Source: Microcella sp.
GTDB lineage: Bacteria > Actinomycetota > Actinomycetes > Actinomycetales > Microbacteriaceae
Reading direction: 5' to 3'
Length of the DNA: 48,389 nt
Assembly (NCBI GenBank): GCA_030158585.1
Contig: JAOASR010000084.1
Span: 1 to 48,389, forward strand
Shown here: positions 8,919-17,805 of the stretch, piece after piece
Layout: the number at the start of each line of letters is the position of its first letter
Position numbering within the stretch: the stretch's first letter is position 1
Program-made: the position numbers and the translations under genes
Notes under the pieces: generated by a model
The model's input: only the letters and a program-made list of their open reading frames with translations
Told to the model about the DNA's origin: nothing
Database searches by the model: none

Positions 8919-9145
8919 GGGGATCTCCTCGAGAGGTCGCGGCAGCGACGACGGCGACGCTGCCGATTCTGGTGGCGGAACGTGCGTCAGCATCCCCCCA
9001 TCGAGGGCCAGCGTCATCGGGATGCGCGTTCGTCGTCGGTGGGCGGCGTGGCTCGTGCGACGAACGGCGCGGCGACCCTCGGGCGCGCGACCCCGGTGGC
9101 ACGTGAGACGCGCGCCGAGCATCCGCATCGCCTACCGTTGACCCG

Positions 9146-10369
9146 ATGACCGAGTCAGTGCTGCTCGCCCTCGCCGTCGGCGTGCTCGTGGGTATCGCCG
9201 CGGCGGTGCTGCTCGTCGTCGCGTGGCGCGTGATTCGGCTCTCGCGCGAGCTGGGCACGGCCGCCGAGCGCGCCACCTATTCGACGCTGCACCTCGCGAG
9301 CCAGGCGGCGACGCACGTGCGCGGAGGCCTCGACTCCGGCGACCCGCAGCGCGCCGTGCGCCCCCTGCGGCAGCTGCTCGACTGCCGCGTGCTCGCCCTC
9401 GCCGACGACCATGGAGTGCTCGCGATCGACGCGGGCCCCGCCGACCAGCGCCTCGCCGAGCACTTGCGCGAGACCGCCGAGCGGCTCGCCGCCGAAGTGC
9501 GCGCGGGCGACAAGCCGCAGGTGTTCCGCGGCATCGACCCGACCGGCCGCGGGGTGCAGGCGACGGATGCCGTGGCCGCCCCGATCATCGCCGGTGACCG
9601 CACCGCGGGCGCGATCGTCGCCTTCTCACCCTCGGTGAAGCCGGGGCTCGTGCGCGCGACCGGCGAGGTCGCCGAGTGGGTCGCGGCGCAGCTCGAGCTC
9701 GCCGAGCTCGACGCGAGCCGCGCCGCCCTCGCCGAGGCCGAGGTCAAGGCGCTGCGCAGCCAGATCAGCCCGCACTTCATCTACAACGCCCTCACCGCCA
9801 TCGCCAGCACGATCACGACGAACCCGCCTCGGGCGCGCGACCTCGTGCTCGAGTTCGCCGACTTCACGCGGTACTCGTTCCGCCGGCAGGGCGACTTCAC
9901 GACCCTCGCCGACGAGCTGCGCAGCGTCGACTCGTACCTGCAGCTCGAGCGCGCGCGCTTCGGCGAGCGCCTCACCCTCACCCTGCAGGTCGCGCCCGAG
10001 GTGCTCAGCACGGTCATCCCGTTCCTCAGCGTGCAGCCGCTCGTCGAGAACGCCGTGCGGCACGGCCTCGAGCCCAAGCCCGACGGCGGCCGCATCACCA
10101 TTCGCGCGAGCGACGCGGGCGCGTTCGCGCTCATCGAGGTCGAAGACGACGGGGTCGGCATCGATCCCGAGCGCCTGCGGGGCATCCTCGCAGGGCGGCC
10201 GTCGGCCGACCACGTGGGGGTGCGCAATGTGGATGCCCGCCTCAGGCAGCTCTATGGGGACGAGCACGGCCTCGTGGTCGATACGAACCTCGATGCGGGC
10301 ACGCTCGTGCGCATGCGCGTGCCGAAGTCGCAGCCCCAGAACACGACGACCCCCAGTGCGAGGATGTGA
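9146..10369 (+). CDS. LytS/YpdA-type sensor histidine kinase
   Basis: LRSQISPHFIYNALTAIAS (His_kinase family), RFGERLTLTL, PLVENAVRHGL HATPase. Confidence 0.9.
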   Translation: MTESVLLALAVGVLVGIAAAVLLVVAWRVIRLSRELGTAAERATYSTLHLASQAATHVRGGLDSGDPQRAVRPLRQLLDCRVLALADDHGVLAIDAGPADQRLAEHLRETAERLAAEVRAGDKPQVFRGIDPTGRGVQATDAVAAPIIAGDRTAGAIVAFSPSVKPGLVRATGEVAEWVAAQLELAELDASRAALAEAEVKALRSQISPHFIYNALTAIASTITTNPPRARDLVLEFADFTRYSFRRQGDFTTLADELRSVDSYLQLERARFGERLTLTLQVAPEVLSTVIPFLSVQPLVENAVRHGLEPKPDGGRITIRASDAGAFALIEVEDDGVGIDPERLRGILAGRPSADHVGVRNVDARLRQLYGDEHGLVVDTNLDAGTLVRMRVPKSQPQNTTTPSARM

Positions 10370-10372
10370 CCC

Positions 10373-11191
10373 GTGACCGACCCGATTACCGTGCTCGTCG
10401 CGGACGACGAGCAGCCGGCGCTCGACGAGCTCGCGTTCCTGCTCGGGCGAGACGCACGCATCGGCACCATCCACCGGGCGTCGAACGGAGCCGACGCGCT
10501 GCGCATCCTCACGCTCGAGCAGATCGACGCGGTGTTCCTCGACATCCACATGCCGGGGCTCAGCGGCATCGACATCGCGCAGGCGCTCGGGCGGTTCGAC
10601 CGCCGGCCGCCGTTCGTGTTCGTCACGGCCGATGAGGAGCGCGCGCTCGAGGCCTTCGACCTCTCGGCGGTCGACTACGTGCTCAAGCCCGTGCGGGCCG
10701 AGCGGCTCGATCGGGCGGTGGGGCGGCTGCTGGATGCGCGGGCGGCATCGGCATCGGCATCCGCCGCCCCCGGCGCTGGCGCCGGTTCGGGAGACGCGCC
10801 GGGCTCGCCCGCCACCGCGCCCGTCGCCACCCCGCCCACCGCGACCGCCCCGGCTCTCGTCGCCGTGAGCCTCGGCGGCACGACGCGCATGATCCGGCAG
10901 GACGCCATCCAGTACGTGCAGGCGCAGGGCGACTACGCGCGCCTGCACACCGACGACGGCAGCTACCTCGTGCGCGTGCCCATGAGCGACCTCGAGCAGC
11001 AGTGGGCGGCGGCCGGGTTCGTGCGCATCCACCGCTCGTATCTCGTGTCGCTCGCGCACGTCTCGCGCCTGCGGCTCGGGGCGAGCAGCCCGACCGTCGT
11101 CATCGGCGCGACCGAGTTGCCGGTGAGCCGGCGCCTGCTGCCGTCGCTGCGCGATCGGGTGTCGGCGAGCCGCATCAGGCCGCGGTCGTGA
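10373..11191 (+). CDS. LytTR-family response regulator
   Basis: REC domain (VLVADDEQPALDEL, VFLDIHMPGLSG) and C-terminal LytTR (YVQAQGDYARLHTDDGSYLVR...FVRIHRSYLVSLAHV). Confidence 0.92.
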   Translation: MTDPITVLVADDEQPALDELAFLLGRDARIGTIHRASNGADALRILTLEQIDAVFLDIHMPGLSGIDIAQALGRFDRRPPFVFVTADEERALEAFDLSAVDYVLKPVRAERLDRAVGRLLDARAASASASAAPGAGAGSGDAPGSPATAPVATPPTATAPALVAVSLGGTTRMIRQDAIQYVQAQGDYARLHTDDGSYLVRVPMSDLEQQWAAAGFVRIHRSYLVSLAHVSRLRLGASSPTVVIGATELPVSRRLLPSLRDRVSASRIRPRS

Positions 11192-11652
11192 GCGAGGCGC
11201 CGGGGGCGTCCGCGCCGGCCGAGCAGCCCGGCCCGGCCGAGCAGCCCGCGCCCGCGCCGAGCGCGACCCCCGCGCGGCTCGAGCGCGTGCGGGTCACGGC
11301 GCCGAGACCCGGCGAGCCGATCGCGGCCCCGGCGCAGCATCCGTCGATCGAGCGCAGCGACACCGCCACCGTCTACGTGCGATCGCTCATCCGATCGCAG
11401 CTACGCCTCGCCGTCATCTGCGCGACCGGCTTCGTGGTCAGCCTCGGGATGCTCTGGCTCGTGCTCGCTGCCGCCCCCGCTCTCGACCAGGTGCTGCTGT
11501 TCGGCGCTCCGGTGTCGTGGCTGCTGCTGGGGTTCGGGGCGTACCCGGCGATTCTCGCGTTCGCGATCATCTTCATCGTGGCGAGCGGCCGCAACGAGGC
11601 GGGGTTCCGGTCGCTTGTGGCGCGAGACACCGACACCGACAGCGAGCGGTGA
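11188..11652 (+). CDS. Small two-TM membrane protein preceding second symporter (DUF485-like position)
   Basis: GTG start overlapping the upstream stop (GTGA); Pro/Ala-rich N-terminus; TMs AVICATGFVVSLGMLWLVL and SWLLLGFGAYPAILAFAIIFIV; RNEAGFRSLV tail. Confidence 0.75.
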   Translation: MSEAPGASAPAEQPGPAEQPAPAPSATPARLERVRVTAPRPGEPIAAPAQHPSIERSDTATVYVRSLIRSQLRLAVICATGFVVSLGMLWLVLAAAPALDQVLLFGAPVSWLLLGFGAYPAILAFAIIFIVASGRNEAGFRSLVARDTDTDSER

Positions 11653-11656
11653 GCGC

Positions 11657-13132
11657 GTGAACCCCCTCCTCGGCTACATCGCGATCGCCGCCGTCACCCT
11701 CGCGACCGCGTTCATCGGCTTCTTCGGCCTGCGCATCTCGCGCACGACGCAAGACTTCTACGTCGCCTCGCGCACCGTGCGCCCCTGGTGGAACGCCTCG
11801 GCGATCGGCGGCGAGTACCTCTCGGCGGCGAGCGTGCTCGGCATCGCGGGGCTGATCCTGCTGCAGGGGGCGGGCGGGCTGTGGTTCCCGATCGGGTACA
11901 CGGCCGGCTACCTCATGCTGCTGCTGTTCGTCGCGGCGCCGCTGAGGCGGTCGGGCGCGTACACGATCCCCGACTTCACGGGGGCGCGGCTCGAGTCGCG
12001 GCTCGTGCGGCGGCTCACGACCGTGCTCGTCATCCTCATCGGCTGGTTCTACATCGTGCCGCAGCTGCAGGGCGCGGCGCTCACGATCCGCATCACGACG
12101 GGCCTGCCGTCGTGGACGGGCGCCCTCGCCGTCTCGGTCATCGTCGGCCTCATCGTCGCCGCGGGCGGCATGCGCTCGATCACGTTCGTGCAGGCGTTCC
12201 AGTTCTGGCTCAAGCTCACGGCGATCGCGGTGCCCGCGGTGTTCCTGCTCATCACGGTGGGGCGGGAGGGCGGGCCGGGAGTCGACCTCGACGCGGCGTT
12301 CCCCGCCGCCCTGGGCCCCGCATCCCTCGATGTCTACTCGACGGTCTCGCTCGTCATCGCGCTCCTCCTCGGAACGATGGGCCTGCCCCACGTGCTCGTG
12401 CGCTTCTACACGAACCCCGACGGGCCGGCCGCGCGCCGCACGACGCTCATCGTGCTCGGGCTGCTGTCGGTGTTCTACGTGTTCCCCACGATCATCGGAC
12501 TGCTCGGGCGGGCTTTCGCGCCCGAGCTCGCGGCGTCGGGCGAGGCCGACGCGGTCGTGCTGCTGCTGCCGAGCATGGTCATCGGCGGGCTGCTCGGCGA
12601 CGTGCTCACCGCCCTCGTCATCGCGGGAGCCTTCGGCGCCTTCCTCTCGACCTCATCGGGCCTCGTCGTCTCGCTTGCGGGCGTCATCTCGCAGGAGGTC
12701 GCGGGCGGCTCGGTGCGCGGCTTCCGCATCGCGGCGATCGCGTCATCGCTCGTGCCCCTCGCCGTCGCGCTGCTGCTCGAACCGGGCGGGCTCGCCGGCA
12801 GCGTCGGCCTCGTGTTCGCCTTCACCGCGTCGACCCTGTGCCCCGTGCTCGTGCTCGGCATCTGGTGGCGAGGGCTGACGGCGCGCGGCGCCGTGACGGG
12901 GATGCTCGGCGGCGGCCTCTTCTGCGGAGCCGCCATTCTGCTCGGGCCGCTCCTCGCGGCTGCCGGAGGTGCGCCCGCGTGGCTCGCCGCCGCGCTCGCT
13001 CAACCCGCCGCGTGGACGGTGCCCCTCACCTTCGCCCTCACCGTGGTCGTGTCGCACCTCGACCGGCGCCGCATCCCGCGCGGAGTCGACCGCGTCATGG
13101 CGCGACTGCACGTGCCCGAGGGCGCGGCGTAG
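11657..13132 (+). CDS. Sodium:solute symporter family (second paralogue)
   Basis: GTG start; TTQDFYVASRTVRPWWNASAIGGEYLSAASVLGIAGLI; multiple TMs. Confidence 0.9.
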   Translation: MNPLLGYIAIAAVTLATAFIGFFGLRISRTTQDFYVASRTVRPWWNASAIGGEYLSAASVLGIAGLILLQGAGGLWFPIGYTAGYLMLLLFVAAPLRRSGAYTIPDFTGARLESRLVRRLTTVLVILIGWFYIVPQLQGAALTIRITTGLPSWTGALAVSVIVGLIVAAGGMRSITFVQAFQFWLKLTAIAVPAVFLLITVGREGGPGVDLDAAFPAALGPASLDVYSTVSLVIALLLGTMGLPHVLVRFYTNPDGPAARRTTLIVLGLLSVFYVFPTIIGLLGRAFAPELAASGEADAVVLLLPSMVIGGLLGDVLTALVIAGAFGAFLSTSSGLVVSLAGVISQEVAGGSVRGFRIAAIASSLVPLAVALLLEPGGLAGSVGLVFAFTASTLCPVLVLGIWWRGLTARGAVTGMLGGGLFCGAAILLGPLLAAAGGAPAWLAAALAQPAAWTVPLTFALTVVVSHLDRRRIPRGVDRVMARLHVPEGAA

Positions 13133-13161
13133 GCGCAGCGCGCCTAGCTGTTTCGGGCACC

Positions 13162-13202
13162 TCGAGTCGAATCGGGCACGCCGGGTGCCCGACACGACTC
13201 GA
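13162..13202. repeat. Palindrome at convergent gene ends (terminator/REP candidate)
   Basis: TCGAGTCGAATCGGGCAC-GCCGG-GTGCCCGACACGACTCGA: 18-nt arms, 2 mismatches. Confidence 0.6.
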
Positions 13203-13218
13203 AGCGCTCGCAAACAGT

Positions 13219-13270
13219 ACTGTTCGGGGCATACCTGGCGCCCCGGGGCGTACTAGTTGCCCCGAACAGT
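13219..13270. repeat. Second palindrome with nested inner palindrome, overlapping the 3' end of the EamA gene
   Basis: ACTGTTCGGGGCA...TGCCCCGAACAGT 13-nt perfect arms; inner CGCCCCGGGGCG. Confidence 0.6.
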
Positions 13271-14212
13271 GCGGTGTGCGAGCGAGCGCGGCCAGTGCAG
13301 CCGCCGCTGCGCGAGCAGCACGCCGACGATGACGAGCGCGGCACCGACCGGCTCGTTCCAGACGAGCACCTCGCCCAGCACGAGAATGCCGAGCACGACC
13401 CCCACGACCGGCGTGATGTACGTGACCGTCGCCGCCCGAGTGGCGCCCCAGGCCCGCACGACGTTCTGGTTCCAGACGTAGGCGAAGCCCGTGCCGAAGG
13501 CTCCGAGCAGCACGATCGCGACGACGACCGGCACGTCGAGCGACAGCGGCGTCGGGCTCGCGAGCGGCGCGAGCACGAGCAGCAGCACGGCCGCGATCGC
13601 AATGTAGACGAACGTGAACGACACCGCCGAGACGCCCGTGTTCGTCAGGAACCTGCGCATGTACGACAGGCTGAACCCGTAGCAGGCGGTCGCGCCGAGC
13701 ATCGCGAGCTGCGGCACGAGGTCGCCGCCGAGCTCGATGCCCCGCCACGGCCCGATGATGACGATCACGCCGACGATGCCGATGACGATGCCGACCACCT
13801 GCGCGCGCGTGAGCCGCTCGACGCGCAGCACGAGCGCGGCGATGATCGCCGTCATGATCGGAGTCGTCGCGTTGTAGACGCTCGCGAGCCCCGAGGCGAC
13901 GTACTGCTGCGCCCACGCGAACAGCAGGTACGGCAGCACGCAGAAGGTGACGCCGACGACGGCTAGGTGCCCGTAGATGCGCCCCCGCGCCGGAAGCCGG
14001 TCGCGCGTCACGACGACGATGATGCCGAGGGTCACGGCACCGAGCAGCGCACGCCCGGCCGCGACCTGCACGGGCGTCATGCCGGTGAGCGCGATCGCGA
14101 TGAACAGGAAACTCGCTCCCCACACCAGCCCGCTGAGCGCGAACTGCGTCGCGACCCAGCCCTCGCGGGGCGCTGCGGCGGATGCCCGGGTCGCGTCGGT
14201 CTGCTCGCTCAC
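13253..14212 (-). CDS. EamA/DMT family transporter
   Basis: ~10 TMs; WGASFLFIAIALTGMTPVQVAAGRALLGA. Confidence 0.9.
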   Translation of the reverse strand: MSEQTDATRASAAAPREGWVATQFALSGLVWGASFLFIAIALTGMTPVQVAAGRALLGAVTLGIIVVVTRDRLPARGRIYGHLAVVGVTFCVLPYLLFAWAQQYVASGLASVYNATTPIMTAIIAALVLRVERLTRAQVVGIVIGIVGVIVIIGPWRGIELGGDLVPQLAMLGATACYGFSLSYMRRFLTNTGVSAVSFTFVYIAIAAVLLLVLAPLASPTPLSLDVPVVVAIVLLGAFGTGFAYVWNQNVVRAWGATRAATVTYITPVVGVVLGILVLGEVLVWNEPVGAALVIVGVLLAQRRLHWPRSLAHRTVRGN

Positions 14213-14300
14213 ATCCCGACGCTAGCGGCTTCGCATCCCGGCGCGAGTCGCCCGCGACCGCGACGTCGCGAACCCGCCGCTGCGCGGCGGCGCCGCGCGC

Positions 14301-14618
14301 CTACTCGGCCGGGTCGGTCGCGATCGTGCCGGTCGACGCGATCTGCTCGTGGTGGTGGATCACCTCGGCGACGATGAAGCTCAAGAACTTCTCGGCGAAG
14401 GCCGGGTCGAGCTCGGCCTCGGCCGCGAGGGCCCGTAGCCGCGCGACCTGCACGCGCTCGCGCTCGGGGTCTGACGGCGGCAGCCCGACCGTCGCCTTGA
14501 GTCGACCGACCGACTGCGTGCACTTGAAGCGCTCGGCGAGAAGGTGCACGAGCGCGGCGTCGATGTTGTCGATGCTCTTGCGCAGCGAGCTGAGTTCGGC
14601 GTGGGCCGCTGAGTCCAT
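14301..14618 (-). CDS. Chorismate mutase (AroQ type)
   Basis: ELSSLRKSIDNIDAALVHLLAERFKCTQSVGRLKA...FAEKFLSFIVAEVIHHHEQI. Confidence 0.9.
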   Translation of the reverse strand: MDSAAHAELSSLRKSIDNIDAALVHLLAERFKCTQSVGRLKATVGLPPSDPERERVQVARLRALAAEAELDPAFAEKFLSFIVAEVIHHHEQIASTGTIATDPAE

Positions 14619-14635
14619 GACTCGAGGGTACTGGT

Positions 14636-14771
14636 GGCCGCCTGCCCCCGCAGGCGGCCCCCTCCTCCCCCCGGAGGATGTACCTTCGCGAACGATCGGG
14701 TGCGTGCTTCGGTCCCCCCGGACCTGGCACTTCGGCTCCCCCGAGCCTTGTGTCACCCTCATTCGTTCGCG
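14636..14771 (+). ncRNA. 6C-RNA-like structured RNA (C-rich loop hairpins enclosed by an outer stem)
   Basis: GGTCC-CCCC-GGACC (14711-14724) and GGCTC-CCCC-GAGCC (14734-14747) enclosed by CGCGAACGA (14687-14695)/TCGTTCGCG (14763-14771); two more C-loop hairpins upstream (14636-14659, 14663-14678). Confidence 0.6.
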
Positions 14772-14920
14772 TGATAACAAGTTACGACGGCGCCCAGAAT
14801 CGCGCCAGAGGACCCCTCACGACTCCATTCGGAAACCGAATGCCAAGGGTCGAGATGCCTTCAATACGGCACCAGCGCGGCGCGGCGTTCTGCCACGGGG
14901 AGTGCTCGACCCCGGCCTCC

Positions 14921-15226
14921 CTAGTCCTCCGCGAGCTCGCTCTCGGCCCGCTGCGCCCACACGTCGAGCTCGTCGCGCTCGATCGCGCGAATGGCCTCAT
15001 CGACCTCGGCGGGTGTCACGAGTCCGTCGGCGACCGCCCGCTCCACGTCGCCCTCGCTCAGCAGCACCGCCGCGAGCAGCACTCCGCGCGCGGTGACGTC
15101 GCTCGGCAGGTCGCTCGTGAGAATCGGGTGCGGGCTCGGTGCAGCATCCGTCGCCTCGGCGCACGCCGCGAGCGAGACCGCGGTCGCGACCGCGATGGCA
15201 ACGGCGAGGGATGCCCTCGCCCGCAT
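14921..15226 (-). CDS. Putative small lipoprotein
   Basis: Signal peptide with LAAC lipobox; overlaps the stop of the upstream gene. Confidence 0.6.
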   Translation of the reverse strand: MRARASLAVAIAVATAVSLAACAEATDAAPSPHPILTSDLPSDVTARGVLLAAVLLSEGDVERAVADGLVTPAEVDEAIRAIERDELDVWAQRAESELAED

Positions 15227-16038
15227 CAGTCGCCGGCTGGCTTGCCGGCGTGGTCGGGCTTGCCGCCCCCGCCGCCGTTGCCGTTGCCGTTCGAGCCGGC
15301 GGGCTTCTCGGGCTTGCCGCTCGTCGACGTCTCGGTCTCGTCGCTCTCCGTGGCGGAGTCGTCGGTCGCCGACTTGTCCGCGCCCGACAGCTTCTCGAGC
15401 GCCTTCTCGAGCCGCTTCGCGTCGCGCGCCTCGACGCGTTCGCTCGTGCGGTCGAGCTTCGTCAGCGCCTTGTCGAGGCGGCGGTCGAGCTCGGCCTGTG
15501 CGGCGGCACGCTGGTCTTCGGGCAGCGCGGCGATCGCGGCCTCCTGCGACTGCAGGAACTCGACGAGAGTCTCGGCGAACGCGACCTGCAGCGTGCCCGA
15601 GAACGCGACGGCGCAGTCGCCCTTCGCACCGGGGGCAGCCTCGCCGCTCTCGGCAGCGGCGGCGTCCACCTCAGCTCGGCACGCGTCGAACTCTGTCTTG
15701 ACCTCGGCGAACGCGGTGCGCCAGAGCTCGGCGCGCTCGTTCCAGGCGAGGAACGACTCCTCGAGCTCTTCGTCGGTGGACTCGTCGTCGCCCTCGTCGC
15801 CGCCGGGCTCGCCGGACTCGTCGCCCGCCTCGGCGTCGTCGTCGAGCGCGTCGTCGAGCAGCTCGTCCTCGGCGAGGTCGTCGACGAGCTCGTCGCTCGC
15901 CTCCACGCCCAGAGACGCGAGCGCGATCTCGACGGTCGAGCGCACGTCAGCGGCGTACGCGGCGGTTCCGATGCCACCCACGAGCAGCACGGCCGCGGCG
16001 GTCCCCGCGGCGAATCCGATCAGTCGTCGATCCCCCAT
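15226..16038 (-). CDS. Hypothetical protein with N-terminal TM anchor and acidic/coiled extracytoplasmic region
   Basis: LIGFAAGTAAAVLLVGGIGTAAYA TM; Glu/Asp-rich segment; Gly/Asn/Lys C-terminus. Confidence 0.65.
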   Translation of the reverse strand: MGDRRLIGFAAGTAAAVLLVGGIGTAAYAADVRSTVEIALASLGVEASDELVDDLAEDELLDDALDDDAEAGDESGEPGGDEGDDESTDEELEESFLAWNERAELWRTAFAEVKTEFDACRAEVDAAAAESGEAAPGAKGDCAVAFSGTLQVAFAETLVEFLQSQEAAIAALPEDQRAAAQAELDRRLDKALTKLDRTSERVEARDAKRLEKALEKLSGADKSATDDSATESDETETSTSGKPEKPAGSNGNGNGGGGGKPDHAGKPAGD

Positions 16039-16161
16039 GACTGCACTGTACGGGGCTTCCGCCGTCGCGCGCGGTCCCGCGAACGGGGGTCACCGTACCC
16101 GCCGCGCGCGACGCAGGCAACGGGGTGGGGGCTCTCAGATGGCCGGGGCTACCGTGCGGGC

Positions 16162-16605
16162 ATGACTGATCAGACCGCATCCCCCACGTCCTCACCCGGC
16201 TCGACGCTCATCCAGCGCATCTCGCTCAGCCACCCCCGTTCCGGCGACGAGGGTCAGCTCTACGCCGACGCCCTGCAGGCTCTCGCCGACTGCGCGACCG
16301 CGTGCACGGTGTGCGCCGACGCCTGCCTGAGCGAGGAGAACGCCGCCTCGATGATCGAGTGCGTGCGCGTCGACCTGCTGTGCGCGGCGATCTGCGCGGC
16401 CACGACGCAAGCGGTCGCGGGCGCCCCCGAGGAGCACTCGTCGATCATGCGCGCGCAGCTGCAGGCCTGCATCGAGGCGTGCCGCTCGTGCGCCGCCGAG
16501 TGCGAGCAGCACGCCGGTCACCACGAGCACTGCCGCCTGTGCGCCGAGGCGTGCCGCCGCTGCGAGCAGGCGTGCGAGGCGCTGCTCGCGGTCATCGGCC
16601 GCTGA
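16162..16605 (+). CDS. Four-helix bundle copper-binding protein (DUF326-like, Cys-rich)
   Basis: Repeated Cys motifs: CATACTVCADAC, CVRVDLLCAAIC, CIEACRSCAAECEQH..HHEHCRLCAEACRRCEQAC. Confidence 0.85.
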   Translation: MTDQTASPTSSPGSTLIQRISLSHPRSGDEGQLYADALQALADCATACTVCADACLSEENAASMIECVRVDLLCAAICAATTQAVAGAPEEHSSIMRAQLQACIEACRSCAAECEQHAGHHEHCRLCAEACRRCEQACEALLAVIGR

Positions 16606-16659
16606 GCCGCCTGGCGCTCAGGGCGGCAAAAGCCGGCGCGTCAGCGACAGAAGCAGTAA

Positions 16660-16690
<31 letters not shown>

Positions 16691-16696
16691 GACATA

Positions 16697-16733
16697 CGAA
16701 CGGCGCGAACCCCCGAAGTGTTCGCGCCGTTCG
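16697..16733. terminator. Bidirectional hairpin terminator between convergent genes
   Basis: CGAACGGCGCGAAC-CCCCGAAGT-GTTCGCGCCGTTCG: 14-bp perfect stem. Confidence 0.7.
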
Positions 16734-16755
16734 CGCTGGTGAGAGCAGTCCGGCG

Positions 16756-17694
16756 TCAGCGGGCGTGCTCGAGCTGCCCGACATCGACCTGCCCGACCTC
16801 GACCTGCTCGACGTCGACGTCGCGCACGGCGAGAGCCGCGGCGCTCAGCACGCGGTCGTGCTCGATGACGTCGCAGTGGCGAAGGGCGCTCTCGGCGTGC
16901 ATCCACGCATCGAGGGTGTGGTCGGCGGCGGCGTGCTCGGCGTACTTGCGGGCGTCGCGCGCAAGCTTGCGCGCCTCGGTGCGCACGCTCGGCACGGGTG
17001 CCTGGTCGGCGGCGGCGACGCCGAAGCGACGCTCTGCGGCGGCGATGCACGCGCTGAGCGGCACGACCTCGGTCGGCGCAGGCGCCGACTTGGATCGACG
17101 CGGCGCCGTGGCGGCGTACATCGTCGCGGTCGTGCGGGCCGTGAGCACGCGCACGTCGACGGCATCGATGTAGTGACCCGAGGTGCAGTCGAGCCCGGCG
17201 CGCTCAAGGGCGGCGACGAGCGCGGGCACCATGACGCCCTGCGACGACACCGCGGCGATCGCGAGGAACTCGTCGAGCTCCGCCTCGCTCGCCTCCTCCG
17301 CGAGGAAGGCCTCAAGGCGCTCGGCGCCGGTGAGTCCGGCCGCGCCGCGGCGAGTGAGCTGATCGCGCAGCGCCTCGTCGAGCGCCGACTCGAGCATCGA
17401 GCGCACCGTGGCGAGTATCGCGTCGCCGGCCCAGCGCGAGTCGACTCCGACGACGCCCGTGTCGGCGAGCGCGTGCAGGAAGAACAGTGCGAGCTGCAGG
17501 TCGTCGTCGAGCAGCACGTCGCGGCTGTTGATGATTGCGCGATCGACCTGGGCGTCGAGCGACGAGACGATCGGCGGAAGGCCGATCGGCCCGGTGACGA
17601 CGGCGACGACCGCGGCGCTCACGGGGCCGCGCGGAGTGGGGATGGCCATGGGCTCGCGCGTCGAGCGCGCGGCGGGGGCGGTGCGGGTGGTCAT
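16756..17694 (-). CDS. Hypothetical protein; N-terminal half weakly resembles the iron-containing redox enzyme (heme-oxygenase-like) family
   Basis: LQLALFFLHALADTGVVGVDSRWAGDAILATVRSMLESALDEALRDQL and ALERAGLDCTSGHYIDAVDVRVLTA; family call by eye only. Confidence 0.5.
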   Translation of the reverse strand: MTTRTAPAARSTREPMAIPTPRGPVSAAVVAVVTGPIGLPPIVSSLDAQVDRAIINSRDVLLDDDLQLALFFLHALADTGVVGVDSRWAGDAILATVRSMLESALDEALRDQLTRRGAAGLTGAERLEAFLAEEASEAELDEFLAIAAVSSQGVMVPALVAALERAGLDCTSGHYIDAVDVRVLTARTTATMYAATAPRRSKSAPAPTEVVPLSACIAAAERRFGVAAADQAPVPSVRTEARKLARDARKYAEHAAADHTLDAWMHAESALRHCDVIEHDRVLSAAALAVRDVDVEQVEVGQVDVGQLEHAR

Positions 17695-17805
17695 AGTAGG
17701 CGACCGTACGAGTCGTCAACGATGGCGAACAGGGGATTGACAGGCGCTCACGACGTTGGTGTGGTCGAGGGGCGCGGGCCCCGGCTCGCGTACGAGAAGA
17801 CGACG

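Noticed and set aside
16765-17805. N-terminal ~347 aa of the 632-aa plus ORF
   Set aside because: Antisense to 16756-17694; the glycosyltransferase begins at 17806 or 17833.
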